DNA of 64,000 nucleotides, taken from Pseudomonas alkylphenolica. Lineage in GTDB: Bacteria; Pseudomonadota; Gammaproteobacteria; Pseudomonadales; Pseudomonadaceae. A program made the position numbers and the translations under genes. Positions 37,311-46,783 of this stretch are shown here, one piece after another (position 1 is the stretch's first letter; each line of letters opens with the position of its first letter). Location: assembly GCF_000746525.1 (NCBI RefSeq), contig NZ_CP009048.1, positions 4,777,501-4,841,500 of the forward strand, given 5' to 3'. The notes under the pieces are model-generated. The model did not search any database. It saw nothing but the letters and a program-made list of their open reading frames with translations, and was not told where the DNA came from.

Positions 37311-40000
37311 ATCAACAGGATCAAGCCCCTTACGGATCGTGCCCGCTGCTTGCTGCGGTATTGCCGTTGCGCTATGCCTTGGGGCCTACGGCGGCTGTCG
37401 ATGTCGGCGCCTATGATCTGCCGCCACTGAACTGTCAATTTCCTGAGCTTGGCCCGCGCCATCCTGACGTCAGCGGGCGAGCGCTTAATTACACCTCGCG
37501 CTTGCTGCGTGATGGTTGGCTCTACGTTTGGGAAAGCACGCCAGCCAAACTGGTGGAATATCAGGTCGAATCGGCCCAACTCACGCAAACCTCACGGGCC
37601 GGGCGGGTAATTGATACCCGAACCCAGCCCCACCTGCTGCTCAGGGCAGGCGAGCCTGCCGGTTTGGTGTGGTCGCCGGTGCGCTGGAGTGAGCCGCAGT
37701 ATCAGGCTGCCAAACAAGACCCCGCCGTGCGCCAGCGCATCATGCGCACCTTTGTGCCGGGTGTGGCACCGTACAGCGGCCAGATTGACGCGATCAAAAA
37801 GCATATTGGCGAATACCGCGATGCAACGCGCTACGGCTGGAGCAGCGAGCCTGAAACGGAACAGGCAATGAACTGGCTGAACGTGCAAAAGCAGATGGCG
37901 CGCTGCGACCAACATACTTACGCGGTCATTGATGATGCCTGGGGTGTACTGCTCGATCTTGCCGCACTGATGCGCGCCCGTAAGGCAGGGTTTGACAACT
38001 ATCAGGAACATCACGCTGACGAATGGGCTATTGCGGATGTTTTAAAGTCGTTGATGAATAGCGACGCGCAACTGAAAGCGCAGTTGCGCTTGATCACTCG
38101 CTATGAGGAGCTGAACCGCGTCTGGGACGATCAGGACACGCAGGCATACAACTATACCGTCGACATGCGCCGACTGGCGCAGCTCTGGGTCGACTGGTTC
38201 AACACCTTGCAGATGAATGGCCCGTCCAGTATGGACACCGCCTGTGGCCACTTCGACATTACGCTGCCTGCCAGTCGCGAGGCACTGGAGGTGCATTTCG
38301 CTGCCGCCTGCCTGGGCCCGGCGAATACAAGTACCGGTGCCAAGGCTATAACGTTAAGCCTTGAAGGTAACACACAAGGCAAACCCTGGTTGCTCTGGGC
38401 GTTGCTGGGGTTACCCAAAAGGCTGGGCGTTGGCGAAATCAAATACCTCATCGATCTGAGTGATACGGCCCACGACAATGGCGCATCGCTCAAGGACGGC
38501 GTCACTCAGCTGACTAAAGCCTTTGGTTATGCAGAGGCAATGAACAAGACGGCTGAAAAGCTCAGTCAACGTGCGCCGGCCTCCAGTATTGAAGCCCTGT
38601 TTCTAGCCCTCGCACCGGTTGCCGGGCTGCACTTGCATCAAGCGGAAAATGCCGCCAGCACCGCCGGACGCATTTACATGGCCGCCGCATTGGCCCGCAG
38701 TGGCCAGCGCATTCAGACCTTGGGCATCACGCCGCGGCAACTGGGCGAGTGGTACAGCGACCTGATAGGTACCCGCAACACCCTGCCTGCCAGACTCAAC
38801 GTTGCCCCCTTGGCCAGTGCGGTGAGCGAAAGCATCCCGTTTATGCACCTGGTACCGGCGAGTACCAAACTGCCGCCATTGCCGGTCAACCTCGCAGCGG
38901 GCGCTGATCTGAGCAGTGTGTTTGATTTGAAAGGGGCGTTGAGCAAGGCGCCGATCAAGTCGATTGTGACGTTGGTGGCGGGCGTTAATTTTATATGGGC
39001 ATCGGATCAGTTTTATGAAAAGCGGACGTACCAGAGCGCGTTTAGCATGGCCGGTGCTGCAGTTGGTGTTGCTGCAGCTGCTGCTACGGTAATTCAACGT
39101 GTGGCCGAGGTTAATTGGGCATCAGTCGCCCGGCAAAGCGGTAGCACCTCAATTTCATCCCGGCTACTTTTAGCCAATGCCTTGAAACTCACCGCCATCA
39201 CTTCTTTGGCGCAAAGCATCTTTCTGGCATTCGATGTCGTGCTTTACGGGGTAGATGCCTTTGAGGCCTACCAAATGGGCGACTTTGACACCATGTCCGC
39301 AAACTTGGTAGTGGCTGGCGCGTCGCTGGCCAGTATCAGGATTCAGGTCCACGCATTCCGGGCATTCCGAGCCGCGCGGGCCGCGGTGATAGCCGGGGAT
39401 GCGGCGGCTATTGCCAGGGGGCTCAACGTAGTGCCCCACCTGGGGGCCAAGTTACTTGGACTGGCCACAGTGATTATCGGTGGCGTGATTGCTCGGATCT
39501 ACACAAAAGATACTCCGCTCGAACAGTGGGTCAAGAATAGCTATTTCGGCATTAGAACCAATGAGGACTGGGCACATAGCTACGCCCAGTCCATGGAAAG
39601 GCTATATCCCATTCTGTTTCCGGTCAGCATTGAGGCCTATCGCTTAGCAGAACTTAACCCTTATCAAGGGCAAGTTTTTTCCACTTACCTGCTATTGAAA
39701 CTGCCCGGCGAAAACGTCGAGCTGTTGGACAGCATGGTCCACTTCAAAGGCCAGGAGACCTGGAGCGACACTCTCGGATATTACGCGGAACAAATCATAA
39801 AGGTTGAATGGACAGGTGAAGATTTTGCTCGACACAGCGGTACCCGCATTCCTGTGCCAGCGGGCATCACCCCTTATCGACGTGTTTACCATGAGGTCGG
39901 TGTTAGAAGCTTGCGTCGTATAGAGGGTGAATTAACTTTCTCCCCACGTGAAGGGCTGACGCTACCTGCTGTGAATATCTCGGAGCGAGCATGGATATGA
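37307..40000 (+). CDS. VasX-like pore-forming T6SS effector (BTH_I2691 type)
   Basis: 897 aa. The N-terminal region (CPLLAAVLPLRYALGP...LNYTSRLLRDGWLYVWE, residues about 11-75) matches the VasX N-terminal domain of T6SS effectors. A helical middle part follows. Hydrophobic segments at about 545-575, 585-605, 625-655, 665-690 and 715-735 fit a colicin-like membrane-inserting domain. The soluble C-terminal tail (about 740-897) ends NISERAWI. It overlaps DUF4123 by 4 bp and the first immunity gene by 10 bp. Expected to depolarise target-cell membranes; activity is inferred from family and context. Confidence 0.87.
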   Translation: MNQQDQAPYGSCPLLAAVLPLRYALGPTAAVDVGAYDLPPLNCQFPELGPRHPDVSGRALNYTSRLLRDGWLYVWESTPAKLVEYQVESAQLTQTSRAGRVIDTRTQPHLLLRAGEPAGLVWSPVRWSEPQYQAAKQDPAVRQRIMRTFVPGVAPYSGQIDAIKKHIGEYRDATRYGWSSEPETEQAMNWLNVQKQMARCDQHTYAVIDDAWGVLLDLAALMRARKAGFDNYQEHHADEWAIADVLKSLMNSDAQLKAQLRLITRYEELNRVWDDQDTQAYNYTVDMRRLAQLWVDWFNTLQMNGPSSMDTACGHFDITLPASREALEVHFAAACLGPANTSTGAKAITLSLEGNTQGKPWLLWALLGLPKRLGVGEIKYLIDLSDTAHDNGASLKDGVTQLTKAFGYAEAMNKTAEKLSQRAPASSIEALFLALAPVAGLHLHQAENAASTAGRIYMAAALARSGQRIQTLGITPRQLGEWYSDLIGTRNTLPARLNVAPLASAVSESIPFMHLVPASTKLPPLPVNLAAGADLSSVFDLKGALSKAPIKSIVTLVAGVNFIWASDQFYEKRTYQSAFSMAGAAVGVAAAAATVIQRVAEVNWASVARQSGSTSISSRLLLANALKLTAITSLAQSIFLAFDVVLYGVDAFEAYQMGDFDTMSANLVVAGASLASIRIQVHAFRAFRAARAAVIAGDAAAIARGLNVVPHLGAKLLGLATVIIGGVIARIYTKDTPLEQWVKNSYFGIRTNEDWAHSYAQSMERLYPILFPVSIEAYRLAELNPYQGQVFSTYLLLKLPGENVELLDSMVHFKGQETWSDTLGYYAEQIIKVEWTGEDFARHSGTRIPVPAGITPYRRVYHEVGVRSLRRIEGELTFSPREGLTLPAVNISERAWI

Positions 40001-40929
40001 ATGCACCAAGCCCAACGCCCACCGTAATACTTGAGGCGAACAAATCGACGGGAGAGCAGCCGATGGAGTTGTTTATCGTCGAAGAACACACCGACCATTA
40101 CTTGTCTTTGCAAGCTGGCGGTGACTTTGACCGAGGACGGTTGACAGGTGTGTTGGCAGGAACAGGAGGCATAGGAGGGATAGGGCTTGGGCTATTCAGT
40201 TTTTTGCAAAGTGGGGATCTTGAAGGTCTGAATATAATGCTCGCCATAACTATCCCTTTGTGTGGCATTCCTTTTCTATGGGAAACACTACGTCCACTGC
40301 CTCTACCCATTCTGTTCAATCGCCGCACCCGAGAAGTGTACTTCGACCACGATGGCGAACTGTTCCACACCCCGTGGGATGGTATTACCGCTATAGCCAA
40401 CGAGTTTCAGCTGGTTGGGACCCAAATCGGCAGCATTGAAAGCGCTTCGCTGGAAATCAGGGTGTGGAAATTTGAAGAACCGGAGACAGCCCTGATGATC
40501 AGCCTGGGGGCGCCGTTCGGAAAATCACTGGCGCTACAAAAAGGCTTTTGGGAGTACATCCGTTCCTACATGAACAACGGCCCTTACTTTGACGAACACG
40601 GTAATCACAGCGAGTCGGATGCATTCGTAAAAAGCCAGTTGGCCGTGCGATTCAAAATGAGCGACAGTTTCAAACATACCCTGGCAAAAATAAAACAGGC
40701 GAAAAAAGAAGCTGGTGGCAGGAATTACTTAAGCGGTAGTGATGCTGCAATGCTGATACTCGAGCCCATGCTTTACCCTTGGGCCAGAATCCAGGAGTTC
40801 ACCTACAGCATTGCAAAACGCCGCTCACGCAACCGCTGGCCCGGCCTTGTTACCGAACGCTTGAAACCCAACGGCCCCACAACGCGCCTTGTTGATCTGG
40901 AGAGTGAGCGCAACTTAGGAGGGGGCTAG
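39991..40929 (+). CDS. Putative immunity protein, copy 1 (DUF6708-like)
   Basis: 312 aa. Residues 1-45 are polar (SPTPTVILEANKSTGEQPME), 48-90 form two membrane helices (GVLAGTGGIGGIGLGLFSFL...LAITIPLCGIPFLWETL), and the rest is a soluble domain with ILFNRRTREVYFDHDGELFH and WEYIRSYMNNGPYFDEHGN. The pattern resembles DUF6708 proteins found beside VasX-like effectors. It begins inside the last 10 bases of the effector gene, so translation is coupled. Protects the producer from its own effector, by inference. Confidence 0.72.
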   Translation: MDMNAPSPTPTVILEANKSTGEQPMELFIVEEHTDHYLSLQAGGDFDRGRLTGVLAGTGGIGGIGLGLFSFLQSGDLEGLNIMLAITIPLCGIPFLWETLRPLPLPILFNRRTREVYFDHDGELFHTPWDGITAIANEFQLVGTQIGSIESASLEIRVWKFEEPETALMISLGAPFGKSLALQKGFWEYIRSYMNNGPYFDEHGNHSESDAFVKSQLAVRFKMSDSFKHTLAKIKQAKKEAGGRNYLSGSDAAMLILEPMLYPWARIQEFTYSIAKRRSRNRWPGLVTERLKPNGPTTRLVDLESERNLGGG

Positions 40930-41014
40930 AAATTTGCGCTGCATCGAGGAGGAGTTTCTCTGTTACCCACATAATCCACCTACGGCGAATATCACAGAAC
41001 GAGCATGGATATGA
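40928..41014 (+). pseudogene. Relic of the effector 3' end, copy 1
   Basis: Read in the frame AGA AAT TTG, this spacer encodes RNLRCIEEEF...TANITERAWI-stop, aligned with the effector end RSLRRIEGEL...AVNISERAWI-stop, two codons shorter. The stop overlaps the next immunity start in the same way as in the intact locus. The relic has no start codon of its own. Confidence 0.85.
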
Positions 41015-41940
41015 ATACACCAAGCCCCACGCCAACAGTAATACTTGAGGCGAACAAATCGACGGGCGAGCAGCCAATGGAGTTGTTTATCGTCGATGAG
41101 CACACCGATAATTATTTGTCTTTGCAAGCGGGCGGTGACTTCGATCGAGGCATGCTGACAGGTATTTTGGGTGGATTTGGTGGCTGCACAATGCTTGGGG
41201 TTGGACTTATAGGAGCTCTGCAAGGCGAGTTCGACATCACCTACTTGGCATTTTCTACAGGCATACCTTTACTTTTGGCACCATTCCTATGGGAGACTTT
41301 ACGCCCATTACCTCTCCCCATTCTGTTCAACCGCCGCACGCACGAAGTGTACTTCGATCACGATGGTGAACTATTCCATACCCCATGGGATGGTATTATC
41401 GCTGTAGCGAATGAATTTCAGCTAGTTGGCGCTCAAATCGGTAGCATTCAAAACGCTTCGCTTGAAATCAGGGTGTGGAAATTTGAAAAACCGGAGACAG
41501 CGCTAATGGTCAGCCTTGGAGCGCCCTTCGGCAAATCACTGGCATTACAAAAAGGCTTTTGGGAATACATCCGTTCCTATATGAACAATGGCCCTTACTT
41601 TGACGAACACGGTAATCACAGCGAGTCGGATGCTTTCGTAAAAAGTCAGTTAGCCGTGCGATTCAAAATGAGCGACAGTTTCAAACATACCCTAGCGCGG
41701 ATAAAACAGGCGAAAAAATACGCGGGCGGCAAGAATTACTTAAGCGGCAGTGATTTTGCGATGCTGATACTCGAGCCTATGTTTTACCCCATGGCCAGAA
41801 TCCAGGAATTCACCTACAGCATTGCAAAACGCCGCTCTCGCAACCGCTGGCCCAGCCTTGTTACCGAACGTCTGAAACCCAATGGCCCCACCACGCGCCT
41901 TGTTGATCTGGAGAGTGAGCACAACTTAGGAGGGTGCTAG
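41005..41940 (+). CDS. Putative immunity protein, copy 2 (DUF6708-like)
   Basis: 311 aa, paralogue of the flanking genes. The membrane part (GILGGFGGCTMLGVGLIGAL...FSTGIPLLLAPFLWETL, about 48-90) is clearly different from copies 1 and 3, whereas the soluble domain from ILFNRRT on is almost identical to copy 3. This suggests that the membrane part decides specificity. Confidence 0.72.
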   Translation: MDMNTPSPTPTVILEANKSTGEQPMELFIVDEHTDNYLSLQAGGDFDRGMLTGILGGFGGCTMLGVGLIGALQGEFDITYLAFSTGIPLLLAPFLWETLRPLPLPILFNRRTHEVYFDHDGELFHTPWDGIIAVANEFQLVGAQIGSIQNASLEIRVWKFEKPETALMVSLGAPFGKSLALQKGFWEYIRSYMNNGPYFDEHGNHSESDAFVKSQLAVRFKMSDSFKHTLARIKQAKKYAGGKNYLSGSDFAMLILEPMFYPMARIQEFTYSIAKRRSRNRWPSLVTERLKPNGPTTRLVDLESEHNLGGC

Positions 41941-42025
41941 AAATTTGCGCTGCATCGAGGAGGAGTTTCTCTGTTACCCACCTAATCTACCTGCGGCGAA
42001 TATCACAGAACGAGCATGGACATGA
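41939..42025 (+). pseudogene. Relic of the effector 3' end, copy 2
   Basis: The second spacer encodes RNLRCIEEEF...AANITERAWT-stop in the same frame and at the same length (29 codons) as the first relic. It differs from the first at only a few bases, so the two spacers stem from one another. Confidence 0.85.
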
Positions 42026-42954
42026 ATACACCAGCCCCCACGCCAACAGTAATACTTGAGGCGGACAAATCGACGGGCGAGCAGCCGATGGAGCTGTTTA
42101 TCGTCGATGAGCACACCGAAAATTATTTGACCTTGCAAGCAGGCGGCGATTTTGATCGAGGAATGTTGACTGGCGTACTGGCAGGAATAGGAGGGATAGG
42201 AGGGATTGCATTGGGGCTGTTCAGCTTTTTGCAAAGTGGAGATCTTAAAGGGCTAAGTATTATGCTCGCCATAGCTTTACCTTTATCCGTCCTACCCTTT
42301 CTATGGGAAACACTACGACCATTACCTCTCCCCATTCTGTTCAACCGCCGCACCCGAGAAGTGTACTTCGATCACGATGGTGAACTATTCCATACCCCAT
42401 GGGATGGTATTATCGCTGTAGCGAATGAATTTCAGCTAGTTGGCGCTCAAATCGGTAGCATTCAAAACGCTTCGCTTGAAATCAGGGTGTGGAAATTTGA
42501 AAAACCGGAGACAGCGCTAATGGTCAGCCTTGGAGCGCCCTTCGGCAAATCACTGGCATTACAAAAAGGCTTTTGGGAATACATCCGTTCCTATATGAAC
42601 AATGGCCCTTACTTTGACGAACACGGTAATCACAGCGAGTCGGATGCTTTCGTAAAAAGTCAGTTAGCCGTGCGATTCAAAATAAGCGACAGTTTCAAAC
42701 ATACCCTGGCGCGGATAAAACAGCCGAAAAAAGACGCGGGCGGCAAGAATTACTTAAGTGGCAGTGATTTTGCGATGCTGATACTCGAGCCTATGTTTTA
42801 CCCCATGGCCAGAATCCAGGAATTCACCTATCGCATTGCAAAACGCCGCTCCCGCAACCGCTGGCCGAGCCTTGTTACTGAACGCTTAAAAGCCAATGGC
42901 CCCACCACACGCCTAGTTGATCTGGAATGTGAAAAGGGGGAAGGCGCTGAGTGA
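42016..42954 (+). CDS. Putative immunity protein, copy 3 (DUF6708-like)
   Basis: 312 aa. The membrane part (GVLAGIGGIGGIALGLFSFLQSGDL) follows copy 1, while the DNA from about 42317 on is nearly identical to copy 2, so the gene is a mosaic. Its end overlaps the DUF746 gene start by 4 bp, so that gene is on the same transcript. Confidence 0.72.
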   Translation: MDMNTPAPTPTVILEADKSTGEQPMELFIVDEHTENYLTLQAGGDFDRGMLTGVLAGIGGIGGIALGLFSFLQSGDLKGLSIMLAIALPLSVLPFLWETLRPLPLPILFNRRTREVYFDHDGELFHTPWDGIIAVANEFQLVGAQIGSIQNASLEIRVWKFEKPETALMVSLGAPFGKSLALQKGFWEYIRSYMNNGPYFDEHGNHSESDAFVKSQLAVRFKISDSFKHTLARIKQPKKDAGGKNYLSGSDFAMLILEPMFYPMARIQEFTYRIAKRRSRNRWPSLVTERLKANGPTTRLVDLECEKGEGAE

Positions 42955-43934
42955 AAAACAGTGATATGGAAAACTCAAGTTCGATACCCGATGCTCAGAC
43001 ACCACCCGACTATCACCGGTGCCTGCCCGTCGAGCTGCACAGCCAGGCAGATGCCTTTATCCAGCATTTACATGAGCTACCCAATAGATCACCGGTCGAG
43101 TGCCCAAGGTGCGGCCATCCACGTTTCAGGCTGGAAGCCCATCGAAACCTGCGCCTGCCCTACTACCGCTGCATTGCCTGCAATAAAGGCTTTAACTGTC
43201 TGACGAAGCATCCGTTCTCGAGATATGGACTTGCGCACCTGTGGTCGGCCTATGCTCATTACTTGTTAGCGGGTTGGTCCATCTATGCTTCTGCCAAAGC
43301 CTTGGGTGTTTGCCACACCACCACGTGGCGCTGGATCAAGCCATGCCGTGCCGTGATGGCCAAAGAGTTTCCGGCGCTGTACCACTGGTGGTCTGCGCGA
43401 CAAGATCGAACCGAGCTGGAGCCACCCGCGCATATTGCGGCTCAAGCCCAGGCGTTCCTGGGTGGGTTAGAGCACGTGCTGACCACTCGCCAGGCTGTCT
43501 GCCCGAAGTGTGGTTCGCCTGATATGCGGCGTGTCGATGAGCGACGCCCCACTTTTGTCTGTCCTGGCTGTTGGACCACGGTGAGCTTGATTAAAGGCAC
43601 GTTGCTGTGCCGATTGAACTATCCAGAACACTGGCTGGGCTTTGCCCAAGGGCTGATCAATGGCGAGAGCATCGTTGATCTGCAGCGGCGCACTGGACTT
43701 AGCGAAAGCGCCTGTACGCGCTGGAAGGAGCGTTTCCTGCAGATGATTGAGCAGCAGGGACACGCCGAGCTTGTCCAGTGGATTGCCTGGCTACGCAGTC
43801 GCCGGGTCAAAGAGGTCATTGATTATGTGCGTGACGGCGGGAAGATGGAGCCGGTCGCCGGATCGCGGCACGCCGTTGGACCGAAAACGGGTTTTGGCCA
43901 TTCCCCCGCTTTGAAAGCGAAACATCGCGTCTAA
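42951..43934 (+). CDS. DUF746 double zinc-ribbon protein
   Basis: 327 aa. Two zinc ribbons of CxxC...CxxC type (CPRCGHPRF...RCIACNKGF near 50-82; CPKCGSPDM...CPGCWTTV near 184-212), each followed by a helical stretch with an HTH-like segment (SIYASAKALGVCHTTTWRWIK; SIVDLQRRTGLSESACTRWKE). This pattern is DUF746, related in layout to IS1595/IS1 N-termini but without a DDE catalytic domain. Start is GTG at 42951. Last gene of the T6SS cassette. It may be a regulator or a transposase-derived relic; neither is shown. Confidence 0.75.
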   Translation: MKNSDMENSSSIPDAQTPPDYHRCLPVELHSQADAFIQHLHELPNRSPVECPRCGHPRFRLEAHRNLRLPYYRCIACNKGFNCLTKHPFSRYGLAHLWSAYAHYLLAGWSIYASAKALGVCHTTTWRWIKPCRAVMAKEFPALYHWWSARQDRTELEPPAHIAAQAQAFLGGLEHVLTTRQAVCPKCGSPDMRRVDERRPTFVCPGCWTTVSLIKGTLLCRLNYPEHWLGFAQGLINGESIVDLQRRTGLSESACTRWKERFLQMIEQQGHAELVQWIAWLRSRRVKEVIDYVRDGGKMEPVAGSRHAVGPKTGFGHSPALKAKHRV

Positions 43935-43996
43935 TGCTTCACCTGCGCTTTCGGAAGGGGGTAGAGGTGGAAAAGTAGTGCGCCTGACGGGCGCTT
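43934..43996 (+). repeat. 63-bp flanking repeat, right copy
   Basis: Counterpart of 34450-34512. Its ATG shares a base with the DUF746 TAA stop. The sequence after it, to about 44090, holds two small hairpins (GTGGTG ATAG CCACCAC near 44023 and CTGCCGC TTT GCGGCAG near 44064) and no gene. Confidence 0.75.
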
Positions 43997-44090
43997 AGTT
44001 GGGCCAAAATCAAGCGCAAACCGGTGGTGATAGCCACCACTCACACCGCCGTGGCTGGGTTTTGCTGCCGCTTTGCGGCAGATCGCGGGG

Positions 44091-44141
44091 CAAGCCCGCT
44101 CCCACAGCTATGGCACTGTGGGAGCGGGCTTGCCCCGCGAT
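44091..44141. repeat. REP pair in reversed (tail-to-tail) order
   Basis: CGCGGGGCAAGCCCGCTCCCAC comes first and the GTGGGAGCGGGCTTGCCCCG form second, 10 bp apart, opposite to the order in the other REP pairs here. It ends at the stop of the aminotransferase gene. Confidence 0.88.
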
Positions 44142-44145
44142 GGAC

Positions 44146-45360
44146 TCACTTCTGAACCTTGCCCACCCCATCAGCCCGGAACATCTGACGAATGCCCCGC
44201 ACGGCCTGACGAATCCGGTCCTGGTTCTCGATCAGGGCAAAGCGCACATGATCATCGCCATAGTCACCAAAGCCGATGCCCGGCGACACGCACACCTTGG
44301 CCTCGGCCAGCAGCTTCTTGGAGAACTCCAGCGACCCCAGGTGCGCGTACTCCTCAGGAATCTTCGCCCAGACGTACATCGACGCCTTGGGGTTCTCGAC
44401 CATCCAGCCCAGTTCGTGCAGGCCTTTGACCAGCACGTTGCGGCGCTGGCGATACTGTTCGGCAATGTCGCGTACGCACTGCTGGTCACCTTCCAGGGCA
44501 GCAATCGCCGCCACCTGCAGCGGCGTGAAGGTACCGTAATCGTGATAGCTCTTGATCCGCGCCAGGGCACTGACCAGCTCCGGGTTGCCGACCATGAAGC
44601 CGATACGCCAGCCGGCCATGTTGTAGCTCTTGGACAGGGTGAAAAACTCCACCGCGATGTCCTTGGCGCCTGGCACCTGCATGATCGACGGCGCCTTCCA
44701 GCCGTCGTAGACGATGTCGGCGTAGGCCAGGTCGTGGATCACCAGCACGTCGTATTGCTTGGCCAGCGCCACCACCCGTTCGAAGAAGTCCAGCTCGACG
44801 CACTGCGCGGTCGGGTTGGAAGGGAAGCCGAGAATCATCATCTTCGGCTTGGGGATCGACTCGCGGATAGCCCGTTCCAGCTCGTTGAAGAAGTCCACCC
44901 CCGGCACCAACGGCACCGAACGCACCTGGGCACCGGCAATCACTGCGCCGTAGATATGGATCGGATAGCTGGGATTGGGCACCAGCACCGTGTCGCCATG
45001 ATCCAGGGTGGCCAGCATCAGATGGGCCAGGCCCTCTTTGGAGCCGATGGTGACGATGGCTTCGCTTTCCGGGTCGATTTCGACCTCGTAACGATCTTTG
45101 TACCAGCGCGAGATGGCCCGACGCAGGCGTGGAATGCCGCGGGACGTCGAGTAGCCATGGGTGTCATCGCGCTGGGCGACCTGCACCAGTTTTTCAACGA
45201 TGTGCGGCGGCGTGGCCCCGTCGGGGTTGCCCATGCTCAGGTCGATGATGTCCTCGCCACGACGGCGTGCGGCCATCTTGAGTTCGGCGGTGATGTTGAA
45301 GACGTAAGGGGGGAGACGATCAATGCGCGCAAAGCGGCGCGGCGAACCTTGGTCAGCCAT
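44146..45360 (-). CDS. alaC: Class I aminotransferase, AlaC-like (glutamate-pyruvate)
   Basis: PLP aminotransferase of the alanine-forming type. From ATG 45360 ([21 protein letters not shown]) it has 404 aa, matching AlaC; upstream codons of the frame are not conserved-looking. Motifs are [13 protein letters not shown] (near 41), NPTAQCVE, the PLP lysine in [15 protein letters not shown] (near 238) and the substrate Arg region [10 protein letters not shown]. Other pyruvate- or oxaloacetate-linked substrates cannot be excluded. Confidence 0.88.
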   Translation of the reverse strand: MADQGSPRRFARIDRLPPYVFNITAELKMAARRRGEDIIDLSMGNPDGATPPHIVEKLVQVAQRDDTHGYSTSRGIPRLRRAISRWYKDRYEVEIDPESEAIVTIGSKEGLAHLMLATLDHGDTVLVPNPSYPIHIYGAVIAGAQVRSVPLVPGVDFFNELERAIRESIPKPKMMILGFPSNPTAQCVELDFFERVVALAKQYDVLVIHDLAYADIVYDGWKAPSIMQVPGAKDIAVEFFTLSKSYNMAGWRIGFMVGNPELVSALARIKSYHDYGTFTPLQVAAIAALEGDQQCVRDIAEQYRQRRNVLVKGLHELGWMVENPKASMYVWAKIPEEYAHLGSLEFSKKLLAEAKVCVSPGIGFGDYGDDHVRFALIENQDRIRQAVRGIRQMFRADGVGKVQK

Positions 45361-45505
45361 GGCTTCCTCGAAGACGTAAGCGCCCGGAACCGTCCGAGCG
45401 ACGTTGGCCACTGCGGTGGCCGAGGCGGCAAGATAGAACGTCGCAAGGGTGGCTGTAAAGCGCTTTTGCTCGTGGCCGGGCACCCGGCCACGATGCACTA
45501 TCTCG

Positions 45506-46633
45506 TCAGCGGATCGGCTCGAACTCCAGCGCGCGCCAGGTGGCTATATCCAGCCCTGTTGACGGCAGCAGATCGCTACCGCGCACATAGCTGAACGGTT
45601 TGGTGAATTCCCCCTGATGAACGCGACGATCGTCACCTTCGGACTCGCTTATCAGCGTGTAGGAGTGCTCGCGCATGGCCTTGTATCGCGCATCGTCGCG
45701 ATCCAGCGTATCCAGGTAATCGGCAACCTGCTTGTCGCTCAGCGCCAGGCGTTTTTGCAGGGTCACCTGCCAGCGTGTCAGGCAGGTTTCGGCAAAGTGA
45801 CGCACCAGCAAGCCTGGTTCAGGCAGGTGCTTGCCATCGCTGGCACCATCCCTGGAGGCGTTGCCCACCAGCGTGGCATGTCGCCCTGGTAGCGGGTAGA
45901 TGTGGGTACGGGTATCAGGATGGGTTGCCGGTATCACGCAGGCAAAGCCCTTGGAGCGTTCGTCACGCGAGTAGAAGCCCACATATTCCCTGACGTTGGC
46001 GCGCAGGTGCAGTCGATGCGCTTGCAGGTTGTTGATTCCCGGAACGGGGTCGATGGCGAAGATGTTCACCGGCACCTGGCTGAGCTCGGGGTCATCGGCC
46101 ATGGCGTTGGCCAGCATATGGCAGCTGATGCCGCCGCGGCTCCAGCCAACGATATTGACCTGAGTGGGAATCGGCCCACCCTTGCGGTGCAACTTGATGA
46201 TGCCTTCCTGCAACTCCTGCTGCGTAACGCCACGGTCGCCATAATCATAGTGACGCCAGAACCAGGAGCCCTCCTTTTTCACATCCTCGATTGGCGCGCC
46301 CGCCGACTTGAGGCGATTGTATTGCTCCTCGGTCAACTTTTCCCGTTGCCAGTTGCAGCGTCCCTTGATCACCTGCAGGGCATGGGCAACGTTCTGTTCC
46401 CAACCTGCGCCAAACAGGGTTCCGCTCAGGCCGTACGCCTTGTTCTCGATAAACAGATCGTCGCTTTGCATGTTGCCGCTGCCGGGGCCATCGATGGCGA
46501 TCCAGTGGGCGAACTCGCGGCCCTGGTCGTTGGCGGCCAGGGTCGCGACCAGTTCGCCATTCCAGAAATTGGGGTTGCGGTCGTCGAAACGGTGCGAGCC
46601 GGTGCCGCAGAAGTACACAGTCAAAACGCTCAT
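45506..46633 (-). CDS. Alpha/beta-hydrolase fold protein, possible phospholipase effector
   Basis: 375 aa from ATG 46633 ([16 protein letters not shown]). The nucleophile elbow GWSRGG puts Ser165 as catalytic, with Asp195 (AIDPVPG) and His252 (PGRHATLVG) as likely partners; the opening FCGTGS could supply the oxyanion hole. The arrangement resembles DUF2235/Tle-type lipases, some of which are T6SS effectors. No signal peptide. No immunity-like gene adjoins it, and it sits just outside the vgrG cassette with alaC between, so an effector role is only a possibility. Confidence 0.65.
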   Translation of the reverse strand: MSVLTVYFCGTGSHRFDDRNPNFWNGELVATLAANDQGREFAHWIAIDGPGSGNMQSDDLFIENKAYGLSGTLFGAGWEQNVAHALQVIKGRCNWQREKLTEEQYNRLKSAGAPIEDVKKEGSWFWRHYDYGDRGVTQQELQEGIIKLHRKGGPIPTQVNIVGWSRGGISCHMLANAMADDPELSQVPVNIFAIDPVPGINNLQAHRLHLRANVREYVGFYSRDERSKGFACVIPATHPDTRTHIYPLPGRHATLVGNASRDGASDGKHLPEPGLLVRHFAETCLTRWQVTLQKRLALSDKQVADYLDTLDRDDARYKAMREHSYTLISESEGDDRRVHQGEFTKPFSYVRGSDLLPSTGLDIATWRALEFEPIR

Positions 46634-46734
46634 GGTGGGGCTCTCCCTCGGGTTGAAGTGGCCGCACACTAACAACAGCGAAGCGCGTCAATCAGTCGGC
46701 AATCCTGCCTTTTGGAGAGCGGTTTTCCAGGCAA

Positions 46735-46770
46735 AAAAAAGCCCCGGGCGTTTGCGCCCGGGGCTTTTTT
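46735..46770. terminator. Strong bidirectional terminator after cyoE
   Basis: A 16-bp perfect inverted repeat (AAAAAAGCCCCGGGCG / CGCCCGGGGCTTTTTT) with loop TTTG, 13 bp past the cyoE stop. On the minus strand it ends in TTTTTTTT and so serves the cyo operon. Confidence 0.93.
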
Positions 46771-46783
46771 CAGCACATCGGTA

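Noticed and set aside
43999..45594. A 531-codon plus-strand frame opposite the aminotransferase
   Set aside because: It begins in the repeat region, runs through REP sequence and then mirrors alaC; no domain and no RBS.
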